From contig NZ_CP064654.1 of assembly GCF_015529805.1 (NCBI RefSeq), forward strand, positions 2,542,001 to 2,606,000: 64,000 nucleotides of DNA, in the 5' to 3' direction. Positions 44,751 to 53,620 of this stretch are shown piece by piece. Numbering within the stretch: position 1 is the stretch's first letter; the number at the start of each line of letters is the position of its first letter. A program made the position numbers and the translations under genes. The notes below the pieces were generated by a model. That model was not told the origin of the DNA. It ran no database searches and saw only the letters and a program-made list of their open reading frames with translations. The stretch comes from Qipengyuania soli (GTDB lineage Bacteria > Pseudomonadota > Alphaproteobacteria > Sphingomonadales > Sphingomonadaceae).

Positions 44751-45600
44751 CCACCGGCGCATCTTTCACCTCTCCGACATTCACTTCGGCCTAGAGAACA
44801 ATCGCGCGCTCGACTGGGTGAAGCAGGAGATTGCCGAAAAGCGCCCGGATGCTGTCGCCATCACGGGCGACCTGACAATGCGCGCGCGCCATCGCGAGTT
44901 CGCTGCCGCCACCCAATGGATCAATTCACTCGACGCCCCGGTAACGGTCGAGGTTGGCAACCACGACATGCCCTACTTCAACCCTGTCGAGCGCTTTATG
45001 ACGCCCTATAAGCGGTTCCGCGGAATGGAAGAGAAGGTCGAACGCGAGCTCGATCTCGGTAGCCTCGCCATCGTGCCGCTGAAGACCGCGGTTCGCGCGC
45101 AACCGCGGCTGGACTGGTCAAAGGGCTGGATCAGCACATCCGCTCTCGCAAAATGCCTCGGTGCCATCGATGCCCTGCCGCCCGGTACCAAGGTGCTCGT
45201 CGCGGCGCACCACCCGTTACGCGAAGTCGGCACCAAGGGAACGGCGCTGACCAAGCATGGCGAACGGGCCCTGCGCGAACTGGCACGTCGCGGCGTGATT
45301 GGCGTTCTCTCCGGCCATGTCCACGATGCCTTCGACATCATGGAGCAGACGCCCGAGGGCCCGGTCCGCATGATCGGCGCGGGCACGCTGTCCCAACGCA
45401 CTCGCTCCACCCCGCCGAGCTTCAACGAGCTCGAATGGGATGGTGAGACGGTGAGCGTCTGTGTCCGCAACCTGCAGGACGTCGACACAGCCGACATGCA
45501 GATTGACGATGTGCCCGAGAATGCCATGCCGCCGCGTGAGCCGGGAGAACCCGTGGCCCCCGTGCGGCAGATCCCTCGCGTCGATCCGCCGGTCCATTAA
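44740..45600 (+). CDS. Metallophosphoesterase (286 aa)
   Basis: A calcineurin-like phosphoesterase with the five metal motifs: LSDIHFG, ITGDLT, VGNHDMP, AAHHPL and SGHVHDAF. Similar enzymes hydrolyse cAMP, UDP-diacylglucosamine or phospholipids; the substrate is unknown. Its overlap with the lipid-kinase-like gene suggests a shared lipid-phosphate role, which is inference. Confidence 0.88.
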   Translation: MASDHRRIFHLSDIHFGLENNRALDWVKQEIAEKRPDAVAITGDLTMRARHREFAAATQWINSLDAPVTVEVGNHDMPYFNPVERFMTPYKRFRGMEEKVERELDLGSLAIVPLKTAVRAQPRLDWSKGWISTSALAKCLGAIDALPPGTKVLVAAHHPLREVGTKGTALTKHGERALRELARRGVIGVLSGHVHDAFDIMEQTPEGPVRMIGAGTLSQRTRSTPPSFNELEWDGETVSVCVRNLQDVDTADMQIDDVPENAMPPREPGEPVAPVRQIPRVDPPVH

Positions 45601-45664
45601 CCAGCTTCGCTAGGGCGACCTCAACCAGCATTGGCGATGATCCAGCCCACCAAAGCTGGAGGCA

Positions 45665-45865
45665 ATGATGGAATTCGTGAAAGCGGTACCCCTCGGCGCG
45701 ATCCTGTCCGGCGTGGTCTCGCTGGTGATCGGTTCGCAGGGCGCAAAGGGCGGGCAAATGGCCATCCACCTCGCCGAGGTCTCCCACTATTCGTTCTACT
45801 GGTCGTGGCCGCTGTTCTTCGCAGGGGCGGGCCTGGCCTGGGGCATCATGCTGCTCCAGCGCTGA
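45665..45865 (+). CDS. Small membrane protein, unknown (66 aa)
   Basis: Two hydrophobic segments, AVPLGAILSGVVSLVIGS and FYWSWPLFFAGAGLAWGIMLL, flank a short loop with GGQMAIHLAEV. Found between the phosphoesterase and the convergent rpsI terminator. The start is one of two consecutive ATGs at 45665/45668. There is no recognised family. Confidence 0.66.
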   Translation: MMEFVKAVPLGAILSGVVSLVIGSQGAKGGQMAIHLAEVSHYSFYWSWPLFFAGAGLAWGIMLLQR

Positions 45866-45899
45866 GGCGCTGCCAGGCTAATCCATTGCCGCAAACGAA

Positions 45900-45927
45900 A
45901 AGGGCGACCCCTCGCGGGATCGCCCTT
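45900..45927 (-). terminator. Terminator of the rplM-rpsI operon
   Basis: A 12-bp stem (45900-45911 with 45916-45927, one G-U pair) with a 4-nt GCGA loop is followed leftward by TTCGTTT. It lies 30 bp after the rpsI stop. Confidence 0.82.
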
Positions 45928-45957
45928 CCTCGGTGACCGAGAATTCGGTTTCGAAAC

Positions 45958-46476
45958 TTAGCGTTTCGAGAACTGGAAGCTGCGGCGTGCCTTGGCGCGA
46001 CCGTACTTCTTACGCTCGACGACGCGGCTGTCGCGGGTCAGGAAGCCGGCAGCCTTGACGGTGCTGCGCAGCGCCGGCTCGTACTTCGACAGCGCCTGGG
46101 CGATGCCGTGCTTCACGGCGCCAGCCTGGCCCGACAGACCGCCGCCCTTGACGGTGGCGACGACGTCGTACTGACCCTGACGCTCGGTGATCGCGAAAGG
46201 CTGATCGATGACGAGGCGCAGCGTCGGACGTGCGAAGTACACTTCCTGGTCACGGCCGTTGACGGTGACCTTGCCGGTGCCGGGCTTCAGCCACACGCGA
46301 GCGGTGGCGTCCTTGCGTCGACCGGTGGCGTAGGCGCGGCCCTGCTTGTCGAGTTCCTGCTCGCGCAGGGGTACGTCGGCGGTCTTGGCGATTTCAGCCG
46401 AATCGCCCTGGGGGGCGTCGCCGGCGATGTCCTTCAGATCGGCGAGATCGGTGACGGTTTCGTTGGTGTCGGCCAT
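45958..46476 (-). CDS. rpsI: 30S ribosomal protein S9 (172 aa)
   Basis: The S9 core starts about residue 46 with [49 protein letters not shown] and the P-site tail [14 protein letters not shown] are conserved. An acidic N-terminal extension of about 45 residues ([13 protein letters not shown]...) is absent from E. coli S9 but usual in sphingomonads. The ATG overlaps the rplM stop by one base (TAATG). Confidence 0.97.
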   Translation of the reverse strand: MADTNETVTDLADLKDIAGDAPQGDSAEIAKTADVPLREQELDKQGRAYATGRRKDATARVWLKPGTGKVTVNGRDQEVYFARPTLRLVIDQPFAITERQGQYDVVATVKGGGLSGQAGAVKHGIAQALSKYEPALRSTVKAAGFLTRDSRVVERKKYGRAKARRSFQFSKR

Positions 46477-46955
46477 TATGCGGCAACCTTGTTCTTGCGG
46501 TTCATCGAGGCAACGTCGAGCGTTTCGGGCTTCTGGCCGTCATGCGGGTGCTCGGTGCCGGCATAGATGTGCAGCGCACGCATCTGCGCACGGCCGAGCG
46601 GGCCGCGCGGGATCATGCGCTCGACAGCCTTCTCGAGCACGCGCTCGGGGAAGCGGCCGCCCAGCACCTTGGCGGGGGTCGTTTCCTTGATGCCGCCCGG
46701 ATGGCCGGTGTGCTTGTAGTAGACCTTGTCGGTCATCTTGCGGCCGGTGAACTTCACCTTGTCGGCGTTGATGATGATGACGTGGTCACCACAATCGACG
46801 TGCGGGGTGTAGCTCGGCTTGTGCTTGCCGCGCAGGTGGTTGGCGACGATCGCGGCCAGACGTCCGACGACGAGGCCGTCGGCATCGACGATGTGCCACT
46901 TCTTTTCGACCTCGGCCGGCTTGATCGACCGGGTCACCTTGGTGAGAGCCTTCAT
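46476..46955 (-). CDS. rplM: 50S ribosomal protein L13 (159 aa)
   Basis: An early-assembly protein of the large subunit. [52 protein letters not shown] and [16 protein letters not shown] are all conserved. The ATG at 46953-46955 gives the standard start. It is first in the rplM-rpsI operon, with a promoter candidate at 47052-47080. Confidence 0.97.
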   Translation of the reverse strand: MKALTKVTRSIKPAEVEKKWHIVDADGLVVGRLAAIVANHLRGKHKPSYTPHVDCGDHVIIINADKVKFTGRKMTDKVYYKHTGHPGGIKETTPAKVLGGRFPERVLEKAVERMIPRGPLGRAQMRALHIYAGTEHPHDGQKPETLDVASMNRKNKVAA

Positions 46956-47051
46956 GGCTGGTGTTCCGTTTCTAGTGTTCGTGCCGCGCGCGGTGAGCGG
47001 CGGCGTCCATTCGGCGAATCCGGTGCATGCCCAAACCCGCGAAGCGCGCGC

Positions 47052-47080
47052 CAAATGGCGTCAGGGGTGCTCCAAGTCAA
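47052..47080 (-). promoter_or_regulatory. rplM: Promoter candidate for rplM-rpsI
   Basis: Reverse-strand TTGACT (-35) and CATTTG (-10) are separated by 17 bp. The strong -35 and weak -10 are a common pattern for ribosomal protein promoters in this group. The leader would be about 90 nt. Confidence 0.5.
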
Positions 47081-47129
47081 GCGATTCCGCGGTTCTTGAG
47101 TGCGGTAAAATAGAACCCCACAACATCAG

Positions 47130-47861
47130 CTAGAGCCGCGAGAGGCTCCAGACTTCGCGGGCGAGCCTTTCATCTTCACCGATCCTGGTCATGATGCGCC
47201 GCTCGGTCGTGACGAGCAATCCGGTTGCGGGATCCGCGCTCGAACGGGTCTCGACATCGATGCGACCTTCGGTCCCGGGCGCGATCTCAATCTCGCGCTG
47301 TAGCGTTCGGGTCTCCTCGAGCGGGAAGAAGAGGTCGGCGGGAACCTCGCTGAGCGATTGCTGTGCCGCCGCTGTCAACTGCGACAAGGCGCGGCGGGCA
47401 TCAATCAGTTCAGCACCCTTGGCACCCTTGTGTGAGAGGACCGCAAGGGCGGCATCGATCACCTTGGTGGCGTCGACCATGGGTTCGCTGGCAGAATCGG
47501 CGATCCGCCCGGAAGCATCGAGAAGCGCCGGAAAAGGACCGGTTCCCTTCCGGTTCCGTTCCATTTCGGCCAGCGCCCCAAGAGCGGGCGGTGCGGACAC
47601 GAGGCAATCGAGATCGGCACCTTCGACGAGCATTCCCCTGCCGGCGACGGAGAAACGGCACGACCAGCTGCGCTCCACCCGCAGGCTTGCACCATCGAAC
47701 AGTTCACGTTCGAGAAGCCGCGTCAGCCGGAAACCGCCGTTCGGGACACTGCGAACCGCCGTTGTGGCGCGTAACGGCATTGGCAATGCCAACCCGGCAA
47801 GCATGAGTATGCCGCCCGCGCCGAGAACACGCAGGCTCTCCCTGCGATTCCAATTGTCCAT
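47130..47861 (-). CDS. Exported protein of unknown function with twin-arginine-like signal (243 aa)
   Basis: The N-terminus NRRESLRVLGAGGILMLAGLALPMPLRA resembles a Tat signal (RRxSLR followed by a hydrophobic stretch). The mature part shows strands such as FRLTRLLERELFDGASLRVERSW and ends with EIAPGTEGRIDVETRSSADPATGLLV. There is no catalytic motif or known domain. It lies 12 bp downstream of cutA on the same strand. Export is inferred from the signal only. Confidence 0.66.
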   Translation of the reverse strand: MDNWNRRESLRVLGAGGILMLAGLALPMPLRATTAVRSVPNGGFRLTRLLERELFDGASLRVERSWSCRFSVAGRGMLVEGADLDCLVSAPPALGALAEMERNRKGTGPFPALLDASGRIADSASEPMVDATKVIDAALAVLSHKGAKGAELIDARRALSQLTAAAQQSLSEVPADLFFPLEETRTLQREIEIAPGTEGRIDVETRSSADPATGLLVTTERRIMTRIGEDERLAREVWSLSRL

Positions 47862-47873
47862 TCCTGTCGACCC

Positions 47874-48191
47874 CTAGTCTGCCGGGCGCAGTCCACCCAA
47901 CCAGGCTTGCGTCGCGCTTCCGGCTGCGTCGCAATGCCAGCCCAATATTGCTGGCGATTCATAGGGATGCAAGTGCTCTAGCCGCGCAATCGCCGCATCG
48001 ATCAGCTTGGCGTTCGTCTTCAGGATTGCTGCGACTTCGCTCCCCTCGTCGATGCGGTCCTGCCACTTGAACAAGGAGCGGATGCCTCCGCCCACATTGA
48101 TGCAGGCAACAAGGCCTTCCTCGATCAGCTCGCGCCCAATTTCGAACGCGCATTCCTCATTCGGAAATGGGCAATAGATCAGCGCAGTCAT
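47874..48191 (-). CDS. cutA: Divalent cation tolerance protein CutA (105 aa)
   Basis: A small trimeric ferredoxin-like protein. ALIYCPFPNEECAFEIGRELIEEGLVACINV, RSLFKWQDRIDEGSEVAAILKT and LHPYESPAILGW match CutA1. It has been linked to copper tolerance, but its biochemical role is unsettled. The ATG overlaps the ctaA stop (ATGA). Confidence 0.93.
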   Translation of the reverse strand: MTALIYCPFPNEECAFEIGRELIEEGLVACINVGGGIRSLFKWQDRIDEGSEVAAILKTNAKLIDAAIARLEHLHPYESPAILGWHCDAAGSATQAWLGGLRPAD

Positions 48192-49213
48192 GCCCGCCGG
48201 CCTAGGGCGTGTGCGCCCCAGGCGAAGCTTGCGACCAGCAGCGCACCGACCACCTGGTGGGCGACGGCAACCCACAGGGCAACGCCTGTCATCACGGTCG
48301 CGATGCCCAGCAGGATCTGCGTTCCGAAGGCGCTGTGGATGGCGACGGATGCCTTGCGTTCGATGGGTTTCACCTTGCGTGCCATGACGACGAGCGCAGC
48401 AACCGCGACCCAGGCCCACCAGCGGTGGAGGAAATGGATCAGGAAGGGATCGTGCGTGGTGGCATGGAACAGGCCCTTACCGTCATTGAATTCCGGGACC
48501 AGGCGGCCCTGCATCAGCGGCCAGGTATCGGAGGCCAATCCGGCATTGAGGCCGGCGACCCAGGCGCCAAGGAGCAACTGGATGAACAGGATTGCTCCGA
48601 CCCCGCTCGCCATTTTCGTCCAGCGGGCAGGCACGACGTTTCCTGCCGCAAGCTGGCGCAAGTCGAGCGCAGTCCAGATGAGGCCCGCGAGTGTGATCAG
48701 CGCGGTCAGCAAATGGATCGAAAGCCAGAAGTGGCTTACGTCGGTCATGGTCCCGGCAAGTCCGCTGCGCACCATGAACCAGCCGAACACCCCCTGCAGC
48801 CCTCCCAGCGCGAGGAGGGCGAGGAGGCGCGGCTTGTATCCCTGAGGGATCGCCTTGCGGATCCAGAACCATGCCAGCGGCAGTGCGAAGGCCATGCCGA
48901 TGAGGCGGCCAAGCAGACGGTGAAACCATTCCCAGAAGAAAATGAACTTGAACGCTTCAAGGTCCATGCCCGCCGGACCCGAAACGTTCCGATATTCGCC
49001 GGTGGCCTTGTAGAGATCGAACTGGGCTTGCCAGTCGGCTTGGGTCAGCGGCGGGATCGCTCCGGTGATGGGCTTCCACTGGGTGATCGACAGGCCGCTT
49101 TCGGTGAGGCGCGTGATGCCTCCGACAGAAACCATCAGGACCACCATTGAAGCAACGACGAACAGCCACGTTGCTATGGCCCGCGGGCGGGATTGGGAAA
49201 TGCTCGAATCCAT
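48188..49213 (-). CDS. ctaA: Heme A synthase CtaA/Cox15 (341 aa)
   Basis: Oxidises the C8 methyl of heme O to a formyl group for cytochrome aa3 oxidase. Eight hydrophobic segments are visible, with conserved heme-ligating histidines in FFWEWFHRLLGRLIG, HFWLSIHLLTALI, LIHFLHRWWAWVAV and VAHQVVGALLVASF. GGITRLTESGLSITQWKPITG is the family signature. The ATG at 49211-49213 is the standard start. It overlaps cutA by 4 nt. Confidence 0.95.
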   Translation of the reverse strand: MDSSISQSRPRAIATWLFVVASMVVLMVSVGGITRLTESGLSITQWKPITGAIPPLTQADWQAQFDLYKATGEYRNVSGPAGMDLEAFKFIFFWEWFHRLLGRLIGMAFALPLAWFWIRKAIPQGYKPRLLALLALGGLQGVFGWFMVRSGLAGTMTDVSHFWLSIHLLTALITLAGLIWTALDLRQLAAGNVVPARWTKMASGVGAILFIQLLLGAWVAGLNAGLASDTWPLMQGRLVPEFNDGKGLFHATTHDPFLIHFLHRWWAWVAVAALVVMARKVKPIERKASVAIHSAFGTQILLGIATVMTGVALWVAVAHQVVGALLVASFAWGAHALGRRA

Positions 49214-49356
49214 GCCGCCCCTCTGCTGGCGACCGGTGCATTTCGCAAGGGGGAATAGGGTGCGCGACAGGTTGGCCACTGAGGGCGACAAACTGACACG
49301 CCAGGCCCTCCTGTGTCTTGAAATATGTTACATCGTCACATAAGTGGCAATTCGCA

Positions 49357-49761
49357 ATGCTTGATCGCGCCATCTCGCCGATTCGCCGTCGCCTCGACCG
49401 GGCAGGAATCCTGCTGTCGGGGGCCTGCGCCGTGCATTGCCTGCTGTCGATCGTGCTCGTGTCCGGACTCGGCATCGGGGGCGAATTCTTCCTGTCCCCG
49501 GACATCCATCGCATCGGCCTCGTCTTCGCCACCCTTATCGCCGCCGTCGCCATCGGTTGGGGAGCTTTGCGCCATCGGATGGCGGCACCTTTCGTCGTTG
49601 CCATGACCGGTCTGACTTTCATGGGCGGTGCTCTGGCGGTCCCGCATGGTTACAAGGAAGCGATCCTGACCATCATCGGCGTGGCGCTGGTGTCGCTTGG
49701 TCACATCCTCAACCTGCGTCATTCGCATTCCGCCGCTTGCATGGAGCGCTGCGGAGACTAA
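49357..49761 (+). CDS. MerC-domain membrane protein (134 aa)
   Basis: Four hydrophobic segments of the MerC type: [24 protein letters not shown] with the Cys pair (C-x3-C) usually linked to metal transport. A His/Cys-rich end follows, [15 protein letters not shown]. The typical mer operon partners are absent, so mercury resistance is not implied; a zinc-related or unknown transport role is possible. ATG 49357 is chosen over an upstream TTG. Confidence 0.82.
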   Translation: MLDRAISPIRRRLDRAGILLSGACAVHCLLSIVLVSGLGIGGEFFLSPDIHRIGLVFATLIAAVAIGWGALRHRMAAPFVVAMTGLTFMGGALAVPHGYKEAILTIIGVALVSLGHILNLRHSHSAACMERCGD

Positions 49762-49771
49762 GTCGGGCCGC

Positions 49772-50740
49772 ATGATTGCCCTGACCGTCAATGGCGAGAC
49801 CCGCCGCACTGCCGCTACCACCATCGCCGATCTCGTGCGCGAGCTGGAACTCGACCCTACCAAGGTCGCTGTCGAGCATAACGGGATCATCGCACCGCGC
49901 AGCGAACTTGCCTCGCATCCCATAGCGGAAGGCGACGTACTGGAGATCGTGCATTTCGTGGGCGGCGGTCAGGACGATACGTGGACCGTCGCCGGGCGGA
50001 CGTTCAAGTCCCGCCTCATCGTCGGGACAGGCAAGTACAAGGACTTTGCCCAGAATGCCGCCGCGCTGGAAGCGTCGGGGGCGGAGATCGTCACCGTCGC
50101 CGTACGCCGGGTCAATGTCAGCGACCCCAAGGCGCCGATCCTGACCGACTATATCGACCCGAAGAAGGTCACCTACCTGCCCAATACCGCAGGCTGCTTC
50201 ACGGCCGACGAGGCTATCCGCACCCTGCGCCTGGCGCGCGAGGCGGGGGGCTGGGACCTGGTAAAGCTGGAGGTATTGGGGGAGGCGCGCACGCTCTATC
50301 CCGACATGCGCGAGACGCTGAAGGCGACCGAGGTTCTCGCGAAGGAGGGGTTCCACCCCATGGTCTATTGCGTCGATGATCCGATTGCGGCGAAGCAACT
50401 CGAAGAGGCAGGCGCAGTCGCGGTCATGCCACTGGGCGCGCCGATCGGTTCCGGTCTTGGGATCCAGAACCGGGTCACGATCAGACTGATTGTCGAAGGC
50501 GCCAAGGTGCCGGTGCTGGTCGATGCCGGCGTCGGCACGGCGTCGGACGCGGCTGTCGCCATGGAGCTGGGTTGCGACGGCGTGCTGATGAACACCGCGA
50601 TCGCAGAAGCGAAGGACCCGATCCGAATGGCGCGCGCAATGAAGCTCGCGGTCGAGGCCGGGCGAGACGCCTATCTTTCGGGCCGCATGGGCACGCGCAA
50701 GTATGCCGATCCGTCGAGTCCGCTCGCCGGTTTGATCTGA
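49772..50740 (+). CDS. thiG: ThiS-ThiG fusion: sulfur carrier plus thiazole synthase (322 aa)
   Basis: Residues 1-66 are a complete ThiS ubiquitin-like carrier ([44 protein letters not shown]) ending in the Gly run at 64-66. Residues from about 68 form ThiG ([21 protein letters not shown]-like [14 protein letters not shown], the Schiff-base Lys in LVKLEVLG, and [23 protein letters not shown]). ThiG builds the thiazole phosphate of thiamine from DXP, dehydroglycine and ThiS thiocarboxylate. The fusion leaves the carrier glycine internal. It starts 10 bp after merC. No other thiamine gene is in the window. Confidence 0.93.
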   Translation: MIALTVNGETRRTAATTIADLVRELELDPTKVAVEHNGIIAPRSELASHPIAEGDVLEIVHFVGGGQDDTWTVAGRTFKSRLIVGTGKYKDFAQNAAALEASGAEIVTVAVRRVNVSDPKAPILTDYIDPKKVTYLPNTAGCFTADEAIRTLRLAREAGGWDLVKLEVLGEARTLYPDMRETLKATEVLAKEGFHPMVYCVDDPIAAKQLEEAGAVAVMPLGAPIGSGLGIQNRVTIRLIVEGAKVPVLVDAGVGTASDAAVAMELGCDGVLMNTAIAEAKDPIRMARAMKLAVEAGRDAYLSGRMGTRKYADPSSPLAGLI

Positions 50741-50756
50741 TTCCTCAAACGAAAAA

Positions 50757-50764
50757 TTAACCAT
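50757..50764 (+). promoter_or_regulatory. CtrA half-site-like octamer
   Basis: TTAACCAT exactly matches the half-site form reported for the alphaproteobacterial cell-cycle regulator CtrA. It lies 40 bp upstream of the unknown gene at 50805. There is no second TTAA at the full-site spacing, and an octamer can occur by chance. Confidence 0.35.
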
Positions 50765-50775
50765 CTTCGGTGACA

Positions 50776-50798
50776 TTGCCCCTGTTGAACGGGGGCAA
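50776..50798 (+). promoter_or_regulatory. Hairpin covering the start region of the gene at 50805
   Basis: TTGCCCC (50776-50782) pairs with GGGGCAA (50792-50798), loop 9 nt. The right arm ends 6 nt before the ATG and includes the only G-rich run that could be a ribosome-binding site. Termination is less likely because no T-run follows. Confidence 0.45.
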
Positions 50799-50804
50799 CC
50801 GATC

Positions 50805-51332
50805 ATGGCCGTTACGAATACCGCTACGCTGACCATCGCCGAAATGCGCGAGTTCGCAGGGTTCACTGCCGCAGAGCAGCGCTACATCCGCCGCAGTCTC
50901 GACATCGGCCTCGGCCGCTGCGACGCCTTCCGCATCTGGGGCCGCAATGCTGGCGAGAATGCCGCGATCCGCAGCCAGTACGTCGCCTACCAGGAGCTCA
51001 AGGCGCTGCGGCAGTCGATCCCGCAATCATCGGGCTTCGACATGATCGAAGGCTTCGTCGGCAAGCTCACCCGTGTCGCTGCCTTCGACCTTGCACAGGA
51101 GCGCATCGAGACCTTCTCCGCATTCCGCTTTCTCTACGAGCGCCTGATTTCCGCGGAGGCGCGCCCTTGGCTCCCGAGCGCCTTCTGCGCCGCCGCCGCC
51201 TTGCCGCAAATCCGCCCGGACCGGCGCAAGACCCTGCTCCAGAGCCTCAGCGAAGCCGCTGCGACCGCGCCCGGCTGGTCAGACCGCGCACCGAGCTTCT
51301 ATCCCGAATTCATCGAGAGCGAAGCGGCCTAG
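50805..51332 (+). CDS. Protein of unknown function (175 aa)
   Basis: A helical soluble protein without signal or membrane segments. Recognisable stretches are TIAEMREFAGFTAAEQRYIRR, LGRCDAFRIWGRNAGENAAI and RIETFSAFRFLYERLISAEA. No known domain is seen. A hairpin and a CtrA-like half-site lie just upstream, suggesting its own regulation. Its stop overlaps the convergent cupin gene by 4 nt. Confidence 0.62.
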   Translation: MAVTNTATLTIAEMREFAGFTAAEQRYIRRSLDIGLGRCDAFRIWGRNAGENAAIRSQYVAYQELKALRQSIPQSSGFDMIEGFVGKLTRVAAFDLAQERIETFSAFRFLYERLISAEARPWLPSAFCAAAALPQIRPDRRKTLLQSLSEAAATAPGWSDRAPSFYPEFIESEAA

Positions 51333-51718
51333 AGTTCCTCGACGATCAGGTAGGTCACTGTGGTATCGCCGACATTGACCACCTGGTGCCAGGCCACCCC
51401 GTCACTCGAATAACTCGATCCGGTCGCGATCCTCGCGATCCGGTCGCCATTGGCGTCGGTCAACTTCATCGTTCCGCCACTCAGCGCGTAGCCGAAATGG
51501 GCGGGGTGGAAATGCCTTTCATGCCCCACGCCCGGCGCAAAGCTGCATTTCAGGACGCGGTGGATGTCGGACCGGTGCAGCAGTTCGCAAACGGGCTTCC
51601 CCTTCCAGCCCGCCTCGAGTGCGGACGGCAAGGGATTGTCGCCCGCGTTCGCAGTGACACAGGCACCCAGTGCCGCAAGGCCGATTGCAGCGCCAATGGT
51701 TCGTCCCGGGGCGATCAC
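51329..51718 (-). CDS. Cupin-domain lipoprotein (129 aa)
   Basis: A GTG start at 51716-51718 gives a signal with lipobox IGLAALGAC. The rest is a small cupin barrel: FAPGVGHERHFHPAHFGYALSGGTMKLTD contains three histidines of the metal site, and VAWHQVVNVGDTTVTYLIVEEL closes it. A lipid-anchored periplasmic cupin is predicted; the function is unknown. It begins just after the fatty acyl-CoA ligase stop, with AAGG upstream of the GTG. Confidence 0.76.
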   Translation of the reverse strand: MIAPGRTIGAAIGLAALGACVTANAGDNPLPSALEAGWKGKPVCELLHRSDIHRVLKCSFAPGVGHERHFHPAHFGYALSGGTMKLTDANGDRIARIATGSSYSSDGVAWHQVVNVGDTTVTYLIVEEL

Positions 51719-51720
51719 GC

Positions 51721-53523
51721 TCAGGCCTTGTAAAGCCCGTCCAGCCGGTCGGCGTAGCGTTCCTTGATCTTGTGGCGGCGGATCGACTGCTTGGGCGTCA
51801 GCTCCTCGTTGTCGATGCTGAATGCCTCGTCGGCGAAGGCGAACTGGCGGATTTTCTCGATGACTGAGAGGTCCTTGTTCACGCGGTCGATCCCGGCGCG
51901 CACGGCGCCGCGGAACTCGGGATCGTCCTGCAATGACTTGAGGTCGAACTTCTTGCCATTGGCCTTTGCCCACTCGACCGCCCATTCGGCGTCGGGAACG
52001 ATGAGGCCAACGATGTAGGGCCGCTTGTCGCCGCTCACCATCGCCTGCGCGATTTCGGGCTGAAGAGTAAGCATGCCCTCCAGCTTCTGCGGCGCGACAT
52101 TGTCGCCCTTGTCGTTGACGATCATGTCCTTCTTGCGGTCGGTAATGACGATCCGGCCTTTCTCGTCGAGATGGCCGATATCGCCCGTGTGCAGCCAGCC
52201 GTCCCTGATCGTGCGCGCGGTTTCCGCATCGTTGCGCCAGTAGCCGTGCATGACAAGCTCGCCCCTGCACAGGATCTCGCCATCTTCGGCGATCCTGATT
52301 TCGACCCCGCGCATCGGCGGGCCGACCGTGTCCATCTTGAGGCCCGCGCGGGGGCGGTTGCAGCTTATCACCGGCCCGGCCTCGGTCTGGCCGTAACCTT
52401 GGAGCATGGTGAGACCCATCGAGTCGAAGAAGACGCCGACTTCCGGATTAAGCGGCGCCCCGCCAGACACCATTGCCTTGATGCGTCCGCCGAACTTCTG
52501 GCGGATCTTGGGCTTGAGCAATCGACTGACGACCATGTCCTTGGTCCCGTCGCCAAACTTGCGCACGCCAGCGGCCTTGCGTTCGCCGACACCGAGCGCA
52601 GTGTTCATCAGCTTCTCTGCAAGTCCCCCTTGCTTCTCGATCTGCTTCATGATGCGGCTGCGCAGCACTTCGAACAGGCGCGGGACAACGACCATGATCG
52701 TCGGGCGCGTCTCCTCGATATTGCTGGCGAGCTTCTCCAGCCCTTCGGCATAATAGATTTGCGCACCCACGCTGATCGGCAGGAATTGTCCGCCGGTGTG
52801 CTCGTAAGCGTGGCTCAGCGGCAGGAAAGAAAGAAAGCGCTCGTCGTCGGCAATCCCGAAATCCTCGATCAGGATTTCCGCTGCACCCGCCGCATTGCAG
52901 AGGATTGCGCCATGATGCTGCAGGACTCCGCGCGGTGCGCCACCGGTGCCGCTGGTATAGATGATGCAGGCGGTGTCGCCGCGGCCGATGTGGGCGATGC
53001 GTTCCTCGACCGCCTTGCGCGTCGCTGCCGGGTCCCCCTGGAGCATCGAGGCCCAACTATGGAACTCGAAGCTTCCAGATTGCTGACGGTTGAGGTCTTC
53101 GATCCCGATGACATGTTCCGCCACGCCCGATGCCTGAAGGGCAGTGTGGAGCGGCTTGAGCAGTTTCTCGTTGGAGACGATCACCGCCTTCGCGCCCGAG
53201 TTGTCGAGGATGTGAAGGTGGTCGCGTTCGGTATTGGTGATGTACGCCGGCACGGTGATGCAGCCGGCGGCCATGATCGCAAGATCCGCTATGCACCATT
53301 CGGGCCGGTTCTCCGATACGAGGCACACGCGGTCACCGCTGTTCAAGCCGAGCTTTCGCAGGTTTTCCGCCAGAAGGCATACCTGGTCGACCGCTTCGCC
53401 CCAGCTGATCGTCTGCCAGGACCCATCGCGTTTGGCGCCGAGGAAGGGCTTGGCAGCCCTCGGATCGGCGCGCGTCAGGAAAAGTTCGACGAGATTGTTG
53501 GCCGAATCGATCTCGGACAGCAC
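51721..53523 (-). CDS. fadD: Long-chain fatty acid-CoA ligase, AMP-binding family (600 aa)
   Basis: Activates fatty acids with ATP and CoA. The AMP-binding signature is CIIYTSGTGGAPRGV (usual form YTSGTTGxPKG), then the A5 motif GYGQTEAGP, A7-A8 LHTGDIGHLDEKGRIVITDRKKD and a C-terminal part with the A10-type Lys in LTPKQSIRRHKI. A GTG start at 53521-53523 with GAGGAG upstream is chosen. The altered signature (TGGAPR) is unusual but the catalytic region is otherwise intact. Whether it is strictly FadD or a related ligase is open. Confidence 0.86.
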   Translation of the reverse strand: MLSEIDSANNLVELFLTRADPRAAKPFLGAKRDGSWQTISWGEAVDQVCLLAENLRKLGLNSGDRVCLVSENRPEWCIADLAIMAAGCITVPAYITNTERDHLHILDNSGAKAVIVSNEKLLKPLHTALQASGVAEHVIGIEDLNRQQSGSFEFHSWASMLQGDPAATRKAVEERIAHIGRGDTACIIYTSGTGGAPRGVLQHHGAILCNAAGAAEILIEDFGIADDERFLSFLPLSHAYEHTGGQFLPISVGAQIYYAEGLEKLASNIEETRPTIMVVVPRLFEVLRSRIMKQIEKQGGLAEKLMNTALGVGERKAAGVRKFGDGTKDMVVSRLLKPKIRQKFGGRIKAMVSGGAPLNPEVGVFFDSMGLTMLQGYGQTEAGPVISCNRPRAGLKMDTVGPPMRGVEIRIAEDGEILCRGELVMHGYWRNDAETARTIRDGWLHTGDIGHLDEKGRIVITDRKKDMIVNDKGDNVAPQKLEGMLTLQPEIAQAMVSGDKRPYIVGLIVPDAEWAVEWAKANGKKFDLKSLQDDPEFRGAVRAGIDRVNKDLSVIEKIRQFAFADEAFSIDNEELTPKQSIRRHKIKERYADRLDGLYKA

Positions 53524-53620
53524 GGCAGGCTCCTCAACTTGGTTCTTATCTTGTGTGACCCAACGGTGCGCCTTGGCTTAGGCTCCCGCCAGCGCGAGGG
53601 CAAGCTGCCGGCGCTTTGCC

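Noticed and set aside
49311-49345. ATGTTACAT palindrome before merC as a Zur or Fur box
   Set aside because: It is only a 4-1-4 palindrome and does not match Zur or Fur consensus spacing.
49357-49761. MerC gene as evidence for a mercury resistance island
   Set aside because: No merR, merT, merP or merA is nearby and no mobile-element signs are present; the gene sits among core genes.
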